Source: Chengkuizengella axinellae (GTDB lineage Bacteria > Bacillota > Bacilli > Paenibacillales > KCTC-33759). From it: DNA of 64,000 bases. This document shows, piece by piece, positions 46,937-56,913 of the stretch (position 1 is its first letter; the number at the start of each line of letters is the position of its first letter). The position numbers were made by a program, and so were the translations under genes. Location of the stretch: positions 62,001-126,000 of the forward strand of contig NZ_JAVAMP010000012.1 in NCBI RefSeq assembly GCF_030730905.1, read 5' to 3'. The notes beneath the pieces are model-generated. The model was not told the origin of the DNA, did no database searches, and saw nothing but the letters and a program-made list of their open reading frames with translations.

Positions 46937-47941
46937 TTACAATCTTTTATTTTTCAAACTTTTCTTTCCTCTCAAAATTTTCTTGTGTGCTGTTTTTCTA
47001 GTCCTTATAATTCTTCTCTCCCCCTTAATGACTTTGTTATTTCCATAAATCACATTGTTTTTATTATAAATCAATATATCCTTAATTTTTCTGAAAAGAG
47101 TCCATTTCTCTTTTTTCTCTTTATTCACTTCTTCCTTTTCATAGAGGTACTTATATTTATTTTTTAGTACAACTTCTAAAGAGGTTGCAGTTAACCATGA
47201 AAAGAAACCGAGTAACAACCATAGTACTAAAAATAATACTGAAAATTTAGTTATTATAAGATATCCAGCAAAGATTATTTCCGAAATAAGAATACCAAAC
47301 GCATTGCCATGTTCTCTTAGATGACGATAGGACTCAACATAATCAGCAATCCAAGCATTCTCTGTTTGAGTTAACTTGCTTTTTTCTGTTTGAGTAATTC
47401 TTCTTTTTTTGAATTGATTAACTATAGTATCTTTTTTTTCATCTTCTTTAATCCTACCACTTGCTCTTATATTACTTAATACATGATAGAAGTTATATAG
47501 CTTAATTCTTTTTTCCTGTTTAGATATATCAAACCATAAATATCTAAACGTATGTAATGTCAATATAACCATACTTGAAACATACATGTATAAAAATCCA
47601 GCTACTGTAATTATTATCATAGATAACACTGTTACTTCATTTTTTTTAATCTGAACAGTTTCGTAATCTGACAATTGCTTTTCTATATTTACATATGTGT
47701 TATGATCAAGTTGTAACTTCTCTGGTTTTATTCCTTCAAATTCATACTTTGAGTAAAATAAGAAATTGATTATTTGATATTCTATATCATATTTCACATT
47801 AGATTCATCAAATTTGTTTTTAAAATAAATATTCTCAATATCATGATTAAAATTTTGAACCAAATAGAATAGTATTAGCACACCAAAAATTGTACCTGCT
47901 AGATATCTTACGAGGTAATACTCCCAAAATTGACCTTTCAA
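46937..47941 (-). CDS. Multi-pass membrane protein, 334 residues
   Basis: There are about four membrane segments (residues ~10-30, ~100-125, ~215-235 and ~240-260 from the chosen start) with a helical loop between the second and third, and a very basic C-terminus (about 290-334, Lys/Arg-rich). The TTG start at 47941 follows GGGGGA at 5 nt and is preferred to a start at 47974. No family is recognised. Its neighbours are the toxin-antitoxin pair and the small genes near 48.7-50 kb. Confidence 0.5.
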   Translation of the reverse strand: MKGQFWEYYLVRYLAGTIFGVLILFYLVQNFNHDIENIYFKNKFDESNVKYDIEYQIINFLFYSKYEFEGIKPEKLQLDHNTYVNIEKQLSDYETVQIKKNEVTVLSMIIITVAGFLYMYVSSMVILTLHTFRYLWFDISKQEKRIKLYNFYHVLSNIRASGRIKEDEKKDTIVNQFKKRRITQTEKSKLTQTENAWIADYVESYRHLREHGNAFGILISEIIFAGYLIITKFSVLFLVLWLLLGFFSWLTATSLEVVLKNKYKYLYEKEEVNKEKKEKWTLFRKIKDILIYNKNNVIYGNNKVIKGERRIIRTRKTAHKKILRGKKSLKNKRL

Positions 47942-48327
47942 CAAAATCCCCCTTATAAAAATGATTAAAATCAAAGTCCACCAAAATAGTTAAAATTAAT
48001 CACCTTATTATGACAGCGTTATATAAGTAGGTCAATCCAAATTATACCTTTAATTGTATTTAGTAGTTTTAATAATATTATTATATTCCACTCATCAAAC
48101 TCATCCAAATTAACCCAAAATATACTTACTAAATGTAATTTATGTATTATAATTCAAGTAAAATAGTTCTATTTTCATAAAAAAATAGTGCAAAATATTT
48201 ATCAGAGTTGTATGGACAAAAATTAAATTTATGATATAAATCTAGATTTTATTACATCTGTGTTATAGAATAGATAGTATCCACAGTCTTTTACTCCTTT
48301 TAAATTTCTGTGGTTTATAGTCTTGTG

Positions 48328-48443
48328 TTTACCTTTTGGTAAATATGTTTATGGGCAATGCTGCACTTGGGGAAGTGCAGGCATGGAGGAAAGGACTTGT
48401 TTGGGGGGGGCCCCATTCGATAAAGTCCTTTCTTCCTTTTTAA
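48328..48443 (+). ncRNA. GC-rich triple-hairpin locus, candidate sRNA or 32-residue peptide
   Basis: Three hairpins lie in a row on the plus strand: TTTACC/GGTAAA (48328-48343), CTGCACTT/AAGTGCAG (48361-48380) and AAAGGACTT/AAGTCCTTT (48390-48431) enclosing GGGGGGGGCCCC, followed by CTTCCTTTTTAA. The G+C-rich block stands out in AT-rich surroundings. The same bases (48345-48443) also code for a 32-residue peptide containing GEVQAWRKGLVWGG, with only a weak ribosome binding site. A TATAAT lies near 48150. Confidence 0.45.
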
Positions 48444-48653
48444 TTGAAAAACAAAATATATTGGGTATATATATTTGAATAATCAATTTTTTTATAACGA
48501 TTCCTTTTATTAGAAAACCATATACATCATCATCACCTCGTCCTGCTATATAAATTTGTTTTATAAAGTCTACTATCTCTAAGATCCAGTATGCTTAAGC
48601 ACACAAAACCATTCACTACCTCTCATTTAATCAAGATTTTAAAAGATCACATT

Positions 48654-48863
48654 TCAACTGATCATTCTATACAAATATATTTCCTTCTTATTAAATGTAA
48701 ATCTACCTTCCTTAATATTAGGAAGATGCGAGGCTAAAACCACTGTATCATTCGCGAGGGAGAATGTTTCTTCTGTTACTTCAACTACTTTTCCTTTAAA
48801 ACAGCCTACATTACTAATTGTAACTATGATTTCATTATTCGGGGTCATTGATTCTAATAACAT
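48654..48863 (-). CDS. Small protein, possibly Sm-like fold
   Basis: The 69-residue protein is beta-rich: IIVTISNVGCFKGKVVEV, then ETFSLANDTVVL, reminiscent of Hfq/LSm or small beta-barrel proteins, but key Sm residues cannot be confirmed. GAGGAG lies about 9 nt before the ATG. Structured RNA copy B lies 312 nt upstream on the same strand. The family is not recognised. Confidence 0.4.
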   Translation of the reverse strand: MLLESMTPNNEIIVTISNVGCFKGKVVEVTEETFSLANDTVVLASHLPNIKEGRFTFNKKEIYLYRMIS

Positions 48864-49174
48864 ACTATTTCTCCTCTTATTTAAGAATTTGATTTATGTG
48901 TAATGCTCTGTTGATTTTAATTTGTCACTGTGCAGATAACGTACTCGACATAAATTTAGTTATTAGTCCCTTGGTTTAGATCCCACAATTCATAGAGCGA
49001 TATAATATAGAACTTGATAGATTTTCTAATCTTCCTATCCCTCATTACTGTGATAATGTGCTTCTCCTGTCCTTTACTATCAATTCCTAACTAAGCCCTT
49101 ATACAGCATTTAGAATTGGTTTAAGGCATTGTAAAACCCACCTCTATTTATTTCTACTTCTTAACTTAAAAAAT

Positions 49175-49490
49175 AAAAAAAGACCGCAAAAACTCTACCG
49201 AGTTTACACGATCTTTTTGTCTTAACCTTTACCTAGATTTTTAATATTTATTCTAGATTGGGATCAATCAACCATAGTATTAAAACACAAAAAAAGCATG
49301 CTTAGATTTCATACACACTTTGTTTCTTTTTGATCAGATCTCTGTTTATCAGAATCTGACAAGTATAATTTTTATTTCTCTTATTTTATCAGCTAGTATC
49401 ATCTTAACTTGATACTCGAGAAACGTAGCTTAGTCTAAAATATTTCTATTTTAAACTGGACCCGTTATCAACTTGACACTTGGGTTCACT
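49175..49490 (-). ncRNA. Structured RNA copy B
   Basis: It has the same layout as copy A: a 27-nt element at 49460-49486 that matches the one at 46751 in its eight outer bases on each side; P1 (TTTCTC 49375-49380 with GAGAAA 49418-49423) with P2 (AGTATCA/TGATACT) and GCTGATAAAAT inside; P3 (49334-49359, TCAGAT/ATCTGA plus CTG/CAG); and a terminator at 49175-49217. The gap between P1 and the 27-nt element is 36 nt in both A and B. The bases of P1, P2 and P3 differ from copy A but still pair. Confidence 0.65.
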
Positions 49491-49888
49491 TTTCAAATAA
49501 TAGTTTCCATATATGTTGTACGTACACTTCTCACTCACTCCAAATAAAGGAAGAGAATGAAATGAATATTATAACTAAATTGTATATTATTTCATTTAAT
49601 ATTTCAATCTTGTTTTTTAATAGTAACATATCTTTCTATATTTTAATCTTAGAATTTTAATTAATGCCAAAGTTTTTAAAGGGGCATTACCATCGTTCAT
49701 CAAATTTTTATCATCCTTAGCTACGCACCCAAAGAGCCTTGCAAAATACGTTTGATCAATCATTAAAACGGATGATTGTTTTTCCCCACAAAAAAGAACG
49801 CTGTGTGCGTCCTTTCAATAAAGAAAATACCTTACTTTAATAATATAATTTAAAGGTAATTACAATTTTATGTAGAATTTATAAATAA
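49491..49888. other. Gene-free stretch
   Basis: No ORF is supported. A terminator at 49790-49816 (AAAG-ACGC/GCGT-CTTTT on the minus strand) ends the 49889-50080 gene. Confidence 0.5.
49790..49816 (-). terminator. Terminator after the small gene at 49889
   Basis: AAAGgACGC pairs with GCGTtCTTTT around ACACA, then runs into TTG on the minus strand. Confidence 0.6.
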
Positions 49889-50080
49889 TTATCTTATTAC
49901 ATCGAAAATTGGTGAACAATCTGTTAGGTTATAATCAAAAGCTTCACCAACGTGTCTGTTATCATCATCAACTTCCACTAAGATTAACTCACCTTCTGAA
50001 CCACAACAAGAATCACCCTCTAATACTTCATATGATTTTTGATTTTGCATTTCAATAAAGTCACCTTTTTGAATTTTCAT
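49889..50080 (-). CDS. Small acidic hypothetical protein
   Basis: This ~63-residue protein starts MKIQKGDFIEMQNQKSYEVL and contains a Cys-Cys pair (DSCCGSEGE). GGTGA lies 6 nt before the ATG at 50080, so this start is preferred to 50104. It is divergent from the DUF932-like gene, whose ribosome binding site lies only 25 nt away. The function is unknown. Confidence 0.45.
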   Translation of the reverse strand: MKIQKGDFIEMQNQKSYEVLEGDSCCGSEGELILVEVDDDNRHVGEAFDYNLTDCSPIFDVIR

Positions 50081-50124
50081 AATTTTCACCAACTTTCTAT
50101 ACAAAGGAGGATTTTTTTTATTTT

Positions 50125-51267
50125 ATGGATAAAGACAATTTTATAACCAAAAAAAAGTTAATTCAGTTGCTTGATCGAGGGCTAGAATTCGATCAGTTGG
50201 TATTTGATTCATTTGATGGAGAAGAGTTTGCTTTTGATGACACTCCATTAAATATAACTGGTTTAGAGAAACCATTTGAATTGTTGATTCCAAAAACCTA
50301 CTGGACTAAAGAGGACTTCACTAGAACTCGCTCTCAAATTTCCATTGTTGGTATAACCAAAGATAAGGATGATAAGAAACAATTATTGATTGAATTAGAT
50401 GATATTCCTCAAACATATGAAACAACATCTGATGCTATCTCTCAATTATTTGACCCTATGAAGTTAAATAAATACATTGCATACTTACTAGATGATACAA
50501 CTGATCACTTCGAACATATTTTACATAATTTTGAATACTGGTTTAGAATCCATGATGCTGAACGTGAATTATTAATTCGTACTGTACAAGAAGAAGGAAA
50601 GTATATAGCACGATGTTTCGCATCTACTAAATATAGACCGATTGACAATCATGCTTTACTTTATATTACCTGTCACGCATTAAATAAACTTGATTTACAA
50701 TTCAATCTTCAAAGTTTCTCACTAAAGCATTCTGAAATGAAACTTAATATTCTCTCAGAAGATAAAATATCTATTCCTAATGTTGGTATACTTACTTATG
50801 GATTTACTGTATTTAATAGTGAAACCAAAGAGAAAGCTGTTGGTTTCCATCCAACATTTGAATTAACTAACGACGACGCATCTCACACAACATTAATTTT
50901 GGATAAACCGATATCTATTTATCATAGAGGGACATCTATAGAACCAATTATTGAAAAATTAGAAGAAGTCGAAAATTTAAATGAACACCTAAGAACTGTT
51001 ATCAGTACTATAGAAGTAGCAAAAACAGAGAAAGTTACTGACAAATTAGCTTATACGCTCAGTCAAGAAATAACCAATATTGTCGGGAAAACCAAATTTA
51101 AAAAATTCGAAAAACAGTATCTTGAAATAGCTAGGAACAACACCTATAATTTATTACAATTCTTTGGTAGACTACATGAATTAGATGTCGATGATGACGA
51201 AAAAGAACTTAAACTTAAAGTGATGTTTTGGAAAACTCTCTACAATCAAATTAATAATGAAGATTAA
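50125..51267 (+). CDS. DUF932-like protein (phage/plasmid-associated)
   Basis: The 380-residue protein contains ARCFASTKYRPIDNHALL and later TVFNSETKEKAVGFHPTFEL, which resemble the DUF932 family found in phages and plasmids. A helical C-terminus with a coiled-coil-like segment (about 280-320) follows. AAAGGAGG lies 14 nt before the ATG. It is monocistronic and ends at the terminator at 51274. The function of the family is unknown; mobile-element origin is inferred. Confidence 0.45.
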   Translation: MDKDNFITKKKLIQLLDRGLEFDQLVFDSFDGEEFAFDDTPLNITGLEKPFELLIPKTYWTKEDFTRTRSQISIVGITKDKDDKKQLLIELDDIPQTYETTSDAISQLFDPMKLNKYIAYLLDDTTDHFEHILHNFEYWFRIHDAERELLIRTVQEEGKYIARCFASTKYRPIDNHALLYITCHALNKLDLQFNLQSFSLKHSEMKLNILSEDKISIPNVGILTYGFTVFNSETKEKAVGFHPTFELTNDDASHTTLILDKPISIYHRGTSIEPIIEKLEEVENLNEHLRTVISTIEVAKTEKVTDKLAYTLSQEITNIVGKTKFKKFEKQYLEIARNNTYNLLQFFGRLHELDVDDDEKELKLKVMFWKTLYNQINNED

Positions 51268-51273
51268 GTATAA

Positions 51274-51292
51274 TGGGCTACTATTTGTAGCC
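51274..51292 (+). terminator. Terminator after the DUF932-like gene
   Basis: GGGCTA pairs with TAGCCC, followed by TTTTTC on the plus strand, directly after the stop codon. Confidence 0.75.
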
Positions 51293-51330
51293 CTTTTTCT
51301 ATCTCACTATATAGTGGCAAACGTATAAAA

Positions 51331-51357
51331 AAGAGAGCCCCTTTCGGGACTCCCTTA
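51331..51357 (-). terminator. Terminator after the Kelch gene
   Basis: On the minus strand GAGTCCC pairs with GGGGCTC across GAAA, then CTTTTTT follows. Confidence 0.75.
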
Positions 51358-51369
51358 AGTAAATTTCTA

Positions 51370-52962
51370 TTATTGAGTTACTTCGTATTCATTCACTTCA
51401 AACGTTAATATATTATCATGAATGATAAAATCTGTTCTATTTAAAAATGGCCCAACATTACCTGTCTTTTCAATGGCATATACTACGCTTAAGCTTCCTT
51501 GATACCAGTTAACAAAGCTCTCAACATCAGTCATTGTTAAATCATATTCTTTTTCTTGTCCATTTTCTAGTACAATCACTAAAATTGCTCTATTATTATT
51601 CACGACTACTGATGCTTTTGGTGTTGCCGATGCTTCGTTTGAGTTTTCACTTTCACCTTCTGAGTTAACTGCTGATAGTACATAGTAATAAGTTGTTCCA
51701 TTTTCTACTCTTGAATCTACAAGCGAAGAACCATAGATCTCGTTATCTATCACCTCATATGGTCCTCCAGGTGTGGTTGATCTTTTTAAAATATAATATT
51801 CTGCTACTTCTACCTCATCCCATAAAAGTGTTACTTGTGAATCTCCTGCTGTAGCTGTTAGGTTTAGAGGAACGTTAGGTATCGGAGTAGATATAGGAAT
51901 GTAAACTTCTACAATTGGTAAACGGGTAACACCATCAGATCCACCTACTGAATAAATACTACCATTGACCACTTCTGTTTGATGACCGTTTATGGTTTGA
52001 TTCATACTTGCAACTTCTGTCCATGTATTTATTTGTGAATCATATACTTCTACACTTGAAAAACGAACACCAGCATCATCTCGCCCACCTATTGCATAAA
52101 TTTCACCATTAATTACTTCTGTTTGATGAATACCCCTTACTTGATTCATATTAGCCAATTCAATCCAAATGTTTGTTTGGGGATCGTACACCTCTACATT
52201 TGAAAGAAATAATTCAGCATCATCCCGTCCACCTATAGCATAAATTTTACCATTAATTACTTCTGTTTGAAGATAACTTTGTCTTGTTTGATTCATATTA
52301 GCCAATTCAGTCCAAATGTTTGTTTGGGGATCGTACACCTCTACACTTGAACTTGAACCACCTATTGCATATATTTTACCATCTATAACCTGTGTTTGAT
52401 GATTTTTTCTTGTTTGATTCATATTAGCTAATTCAGTCCAAATGTTTGTTTGGGGATCGTACACCTCTACACTTGAAAGACGATTACCAGCATTATCATT
52501 CCCGCCTATTGAGTATATTTTACCATTCAAGACTATCGTTTGAAAAATTTCTCTTGTTTGATTCATATTAGCCAATTCAGTCCAAATGTTTGTTTGGGGA
52601 TCGTACACCTCTACACTTGAAAGACGATTACCAGTAATATCATCCCGTCCACCTATTGCGTATATTTTACCATCTAAGACTTCAGTTTGATGATATTGTC
52701 TTCCCATTCTCATACTAGATACTTCTGTCCATACGTTTGTTTGGGGATCAAACACCTCAACACTTGATAATATTTCATCACCCCGACCACCTATTGCATA
52801 TATTTTACTATCTAAGACCTCTGTTTGATGCTCTGTTCTCGCATGATTCATACTAGCAACCTCTATCCAAACTCCTTCTTCTGCTGCAAAAACAGGAACA
52901 GCAGATAACAACATCACCATAGCTAAAACAACTGACAATAAAACCTTAAATGACTTCTTCAT
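51370..52962 (-). CDS. Secreted Kelch-repeat/FN3 protein
   Basis: The 530-residue protein has a signal peptide (1-26), about seven Kelch repeats (about 30-360, each with H-Q-T-E-V, G-K-I-Y-A-I-G-G and S-V-E-V-Y-D-P-Q-T-N-I-W-T-E) forming a beta-propeller, an FN3 domain (about 365-450) and a C-terminal segment of ~80 residues. It should be secreted or on the surface. Its FN3 domain (ILKRSTTPGGPYEVI) resembles that of the RCC1 protein, so the family has been shuffled within the genome. Confidence 0.75.
   Translation of the reverse strand: MKKSFKVLLSVVLAMVMLLSAVPVFAAEEGVWIEVASMNHARTEHQTEVLDSKIYAIGGRGDEILSSVEVFDPQTNVWTEVSSMRMGRQYHQTEVLDGKIYAIGGRDDITGNRLSSVEVYDPQTNIWTELANMNQTREIFQTIVLNGKIYSIGGNDNAGNRLSSVEVYDPQTNIWTELANMNQTRKNHQTQVIDGKIYAIGGSSSSVEVYDPQTNIWTELANMNQTRQSYLQTEVINGKIYAIGGRDDAELFLSNVEVYDPQTNIWIELANMNQVRGIHQTEVINGEIYAIGGRDDAGVRFSSVEVYDSQINTWTEVASMNQTINGHQTEVVNGSIYSVGGSDGVTRLPIVEVYIPISTPIPNVPLNLTATAGDSQVTLLWDEVEVAEYYILKRSTTPGGPYEVIDNEIYGSSLVDSRVENGTTYYYVLSAVNSEGESENSNEASATPKASVVVNNNRAILVIVLENGQEKEYDLTMTDVESFVNWYQGSLSVVYAIEKTGNVGPFLNRTDFIIHDNILTFEVNEYEVTQ
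52140..52745 (-). repeat. Near-identical Kelch DNA repeats
   Basis: Copies of a block encoding DPQTNIWTELANMNQTR recur about every 135-150 bp, some nearly identical at DNA level. They code for the propeller repeats and imply recent expansion or gene conversion. Confidence 0.7.
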
Positions 52963-53110
52963 CTTTCTACCACCTTATAGTAAATTATGTAATAACCTTT
53001 GATAGAATAATATAGTATAACTGTAATGTCCATGAAATTAATGCATAATATGTCTAATCATGTTACTCTATGCAATATTGCCTTTTTTCTTTAACTCACT
53101 TCAGTAAAAA

Positions 53111-53187
53111 AACAGCCTATCTCACAAGGAATAGGCTGTTAGATTTAAAATCTTTTATTTTTTTGTCAGCAATATTTTAATATTGCT
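53111..53187 (-). terminator. Terminator hairpin and a palindrome upstream of the Kelch gene
   Basis: AACAGCCTAT pairs with ATAGGCTGTT (53111-53140), and the minus strand runs into TTTTTTTA, typical of an intrinsic terminator. At 53166-53187 CAGCAATATT is followed by its complement as a palindrome. No gene is known upstream on the minus strand, so this could be a leader attenuator of the Kelch gene or an end of a small RNA. The remaining intergenic stretch to 53565 shows no ORF. Confidence 0.5.
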
Positions 53188-53565
53188 GTAGTTAAGGTTT
53201 TAGTCACTGTCAATACATTATCTTAATAGTATTCTTTAAACATATTCTTATTCAAACCAACACCACTACTACTTTGTATCAAAATATTTTCTAATTTTCT
53301 GTATATATATCCTCTTTCGAAAGCAATACAATAACTAAAAGAAATCAGTAGATGTCATGACCCAAAAGTTATGAACATAAAATAATCAAATAAAAGAGAC
53401 AGGATCGATCAAAGTAGAAATTAAGAACTATAAAATAAGGAAGGATTAAAGTCTTCTAATGTAGAAATTTATAAAAAGTAATGACCACTGTAAAATAACA
53501 ATACCGAGTTCTATTTCTACTACACTGACTAATTAAAGTAAATATGTAATAAGGAGACAAAGTTA

Positions 53566-55797
53566 ATGAAAATAAAAAAAATAATTACTAGCTTCATATT
53601 TTTACTCTTTTTGGTCTTAGCAACGGGCTGCTTACAAAAAACTGATTCACAAAACAATGTATTTTCTCCCAATTGGATTTTGAATAGCAATAGTGAATAT
53701 GACACACCATCTTCAGCAGCTATCGAAGATGGGGTTGTTTATGTTTCAGATGGTGGTGAATATTTATATGCCATTAATCAAGAATCAGGAGACGTAATAT
53801 GGGAATATCCATCTGTATTAACATCTCCATTTAATCCAGTTGTAATGGAGGATATGGTTTTATTTTCATATTCGGGTGGTCCATTAAAAGCACTAGAAAA
53901 AAACACTGGCGAATTAGTTTGGGAGTTAAAAACGAAACATGGTATGAGTAATGAACCCACTATCATCAATGGAAATATATATATTGGGGATACTTCGGAA
54001 ATGATTTATAAAATCAACCCTAAAAACGGGGACATTATGAAGAACATACCTGGTTACATCCAAGGAAAATCTCTCCAATATATAAACGAAGTTTTATATG
54101 GTTATGACAATTACGATAATGAAGTTTATGCTATACATCTTGAAAGTGGCGAAAAGATATGGGAACACCAATTTTCTGAAAACGAAGTGCCAAATCAACC
54201 AATCCTATCTAAGGGGATCCTTTATGTATCTACATACGATATTATCAATGAAAAAGGGAAAATTTACGCCTTAGATATAGGAGATGGGAAAATCATTTGG
54301 GAGAGAAATGGAGACGGTCAAATTTATTCATCTCCTATTATCAGTGATGAGAGTATTACGTATGCATCAGGCAATAAAGTGACATCTATGACAAAAGAGG
54401 GAGAAGTAATTTGGAAATCAACACTAGCAAGCAAAGCGTATCGTTTTAAAGGAAGTGTAGAAGATGGAATCGTTTATGTTGGAACTAATGGTGGTCAACT
54501 TATCGAATATAAACTAAGTGATGGAAGTAAGATCCATACATACGAACTAGACATGACCTACGTTGAACACGTCTCATTAAGTAAAAATAACGTTCTATTC
54601 TCAGGGGAAGGGAAAATTATGTCTTATCCTAATTCTTCTTTAATTCAAGATGATAGAGTTTATTTAAAAAACCATACCTATGAATTATCCACCAATAATA
54701 AACAAGATTTAAAACTAGTAAATGAAGATTCTACTCAACTAGAGGTTCAGTTTGAAACCATCAACATGGATGAAATTAGAGACATATCAAAATATAAGTT
54801 TCTAATTGAAGATGGTTCAGAACAATATCAAGTTTTTATCTATGCAACAGAAGAAATGCCAAGTATTCAGAAAGACACATGGGCCTGTGCTTTGGAGAAT
54901 GACCAACTTTATACAGGCAATTATAAGTTAGGATGGGCAAAGGTGAATGATAAAGAAGGAAGAGCCCTTGATTTAGGAGAAAGAACCTTAAACATGAGTA
55001 GGGATGATATTTTTGTCGTAAAAGGAACACCGAATTTGTTAGTTATATCTCAATGTGAAGCATCGGTCAGTAATTCAGTTCAGTTTTATTTCTTTAATAA
55101 TAATGAACTTAAAAAAATAGAAAATAGTCAGTTTGGAGATTATTTTAGTCTTTTTGGATATAACATTAAGAATGTATCACCATTTAAATTCCAGACTGTT
55201 TCATATAACAATGCAAATGCAGAATGGACATTTCTTACATGGGAACTAGATAAGCAAACAGAGCGTCTTATAAAGACTAATGTGATTGATTTTGGATTTG
55301 AGAAATGGGATCTTGGCAGGGTATACTTTTATAAGTGGACTGAACAGCCTTCATTTACTATCCCTCAGAACTATACTCATCCACAAGAATTAAGTACTGG
55401 ATACACAATTACAAATGACTTTAAGACATTTGCCTCCAATGGGCTATTACCGGGCTTTGAATTTGGAATTGGCTCTTCAAAGCAAGATATTATTTATAAT
55501 TGGGGAAACCCTCAAATTACATCAACATATAGGGATAGACCCTTTATCTCCTACTCATCGATTGCTAAAAGTGCTTTTCACTACATCCCAGAAACAGGAA
55601 ATGTATGGGCTGTATCAATAAACAATGTGACGACGAATATGTCTGAAATAAAACAAATACTAGGAGAACCTGAAAAAGATTATTTTGATCACTATGATAA
55701 CGCACAAATAGCAAAGTACAATTTGGGTGAGTATGAAGTGTCATTTATATATGATAAAGAATCAGGTAATGTTTTATTTATGTTTTATAATCAGTAA
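53566..55797 (+). CDS. PQQ-like beta-propeller lipoprotein with DUF4309-like C-terminus
   Basis: The 743-residue protein has a lipoprotein signal with lipobox ATGC (about residues 19-22) and a BamB/PQQ-like propeller (about 35-330, repeated G-x-x-Y-x-x-D/I...G-E-x-I-W-E units). A middle region follows. The last ~115 residues (GIGSSKQDIIYNWGNPQ, MSEIKQILGEPEKD) resemble DUF4309. It should sit on the outer face of the membrane. GGAG lies 10 nt before the ATG. The function is unknown. It ends at the strong terminator at 55855. Confidence 0.7.
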   Translation: MKIKKIITSFIFLLFLVLATGCLQKTDSQNNVFSPNWILNSNSEYDTPSSAAIEDGVVYVSDGGEYLYAINQESGDVIWEYPSVLTSPFNPVVMEDMVLFSYSGGPLKALEKNTGELVWELKTKHGMSNEPTIINGNIYIGDTSEMIYKINPKNGDIMKNIPGYIQGKSLQYINEVLYGYDNYDNEVYAIHLESGEKIWEHQFSENEVPNQPILSKGILYVSTYDIINEKGKIYALDIGDGKIIWERNGDGQIYSSPIISDESITYASGNKVTSMTKEGEVIWKSTLASKAYRFKGSVEDGIVYVGTNGGQLIEYKLSDGSKIHTYELDMTYVEHVSLSKNNVLFSGEGKIMSYPNSSLIQDDRVYLKNHTYELSTNNKQDLKLVNEDSTQLEVQFETINMDEIRDISKYKFLIEDGSEQYQVFIYATEEMPSIQKDTWACALENDQLYTGNYKLGWAKVNDKEGRALDLGERTLNMSRDDIFVVKGTPNLLVISQCEASVSNSVQFYFFNNNELKKIENSQFGDYFSLFGYNIKNVSPFKFQTVSYNNANAEWTFLTWELDKQTERLIKTNVIDFGFEKWDLGRVYFYKWTEQPSFTIPQNYTHPQELSTGYTITNDFKTFASNGLLPGFEFGIGSSKQDIIYNWGNPQITSTYRDRPFISYSSIAKSAFHYIPETGNVWAVSINNVTTNMSEIKQILGEPEKDYFDHYDNAQIAKYNLGEYEVSFIYDKESGNVLFMFYNQ

Positions 55798-55854
55798 CGA
55801 ACGTTTATTTTTGTGTTAGTATATGAGAAGAACATTATCTATAGTAAATAAAAT

Positions 55855-55892
55855 GAATCCATTTTGAAAGAAAGTTTGATCAAAATGGATTC
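55855..55892 (+). terminator. Long hairpin after the propeller lipoprotein
   Basis: GAATCCATTTTGA pairs perfectly with TCAAAATGGATTC (13 bp) across a 12-base loop, then TAAATTTA follows. Confidence 0.7.
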
Positions 55893-56036
55893 TAAATTTA
55901 AGATGGGATATTTATTTTTATAAAAAAGTTTCATCATTCTATTGTCTATTTTATTCTAAATTTTATCCATTTTAGTGAATAAGAGGTACTATTGGAACAT
56001 TGACTTAAATTAAAATCAAAATAATCATTATTATTG

Positions 56037-56321
56037 TTATTGCTTGGTTCTGCCCCAATTAATGAATTTATCCCAAATGTACATATCAAAAACTGAATCA
56101 GTGTTCAACTTATAATATAGAGCAAGTTTTTCCCAGTCTTTAAAAATAAAATCATCAGGATATTTATTAGTTTGAGTTAACTCAATAATTAGACCTTCAA
56201 ATGACATTTCATATTCATCATGATTATAATAATGCCATACTCCTTTTAAGTCATTATCAGATAACACCTTTCTTGATGACTCTATATATTTTTCTAGTAT
56301 TTTTTCATGATTTAATATCAT
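56037..56321 (-). CDS. Small immunity-like protein, ~94 residues
   Basis: This helical, acidic cytoplasmic protein (EKYIESSRKVL, YYKLNTDSVFDMYIW) has no recognised family. The ATG at 56321 follows GAGG at 5 nt. Size, context and the adjacent GGCGC repeat suggest an orphan immunity gene. It is the 3'-most gene of the array. Confidence 0.45.
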   Translation of the reverse strand: MILNHEKILEKYIESSRKVLSDNDLKGVWHYYNHDEYEMSFEGLIIELTQTNKYPDDFIFKDWEKLALYYKLNTDSVFDMYIWDKFINWGRTKQ

Positions 56322-56397
56322 CTTATCCCTCATTTTCTTTTTTGCTGGATTCCAGTAACATAGTAGCTTTTTTGAGATACAAGACGTTCTTCTTAAA

Positions 56398-56423
56398 GAT
56401 TCGCATCATAGTGTGGAAGATCA
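56398..56423 (-). repeat. GGCGC boundary repeat 5 (variant)
   Basis: The minus strand reads TGATCTTCCACACTATGATG followed by CGAATC. The GGCGC core is changed to GATGC. It lies between the genes at 56037 and 56566. Confidence 0.45.
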
Positions 56424-56565
56424 TTTTTTTTAAGTTTAAATTCAACTAATCATCCATAAAAACTAAAAACCCCGAATAGAAAACCAAATGACTTATGATA
56501 ATTATTTTTGTAATTGTTTCAAAATGACACTTAAAATATCATTCAGCATCATGTCACTTGTAATT

Positions 56566-56913
56566 TCATTTCTCCACCCACCAAACATTTAATAAATCTG
56601 ACCCACTAGGGAATTCAAAATGTAACAAAACAGCATCCTTTAATTTTTTTCTAAACTTATAAGTTATATTATAAACTTCATTTTCTTTAATTGAATTCCA
56701 CATATTTTCATCATCAATTTGAAGTGTAAAAGGATTTTCTACATAAGGAGTTGTTACATGAATTTGATAAGAATTATTGTTGGATTCTTTTTCCAAAACT
56801 TTCAATAAGGTTGCTGTAGTCTTATAATCTTCAGTTAAATTAAAATATAAACTTAAAAAAACGAAAGTACTAATGAATCCAAAAAATGTAACTTCATAAA
56901 TCTTTTTTATCAT
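56566..56913 (-). CDS. Membrane-anchored hypothetical protein
   Basis: This ~115-residue protein starts MIKKIYEVTFFGFISTFV, with one membrane segment near the N-terminus, followed by a small beta-rich extracytoplasmic domain. GAGGTG lies 6 nt before the ATG at 56913, so this start is preferred to 56949. A single-pass anchor fits a membrane-located immunity role; no family is recognised. Confidence 0.45.
   Translation of the reverse strand: MIKKIYEVTFFGFISTFVFLSLYFNLTEDYKTTATLLKVLEKESNNNSYQIHVTTPYVENPFTLQIDDENMWNSIKENEVYNITYKFRKKLKDAVLLHFEFPSGSDLLNVWWVEK

Noticed and set aside
48345-48443. Calling the 32-residue frame a confident gene
   Set aside because: The ribosome binding site is weak and the bases are dominated by hairpins; listed as a candidate RNA/peptide locus instead.
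52140-52745. Regular repeats that could suggest a CRISPR array
   Set aside because: They are longer than CRISPR repeats, lie in frame within the Kelch gene and code for propeller blades; no unique spacers.
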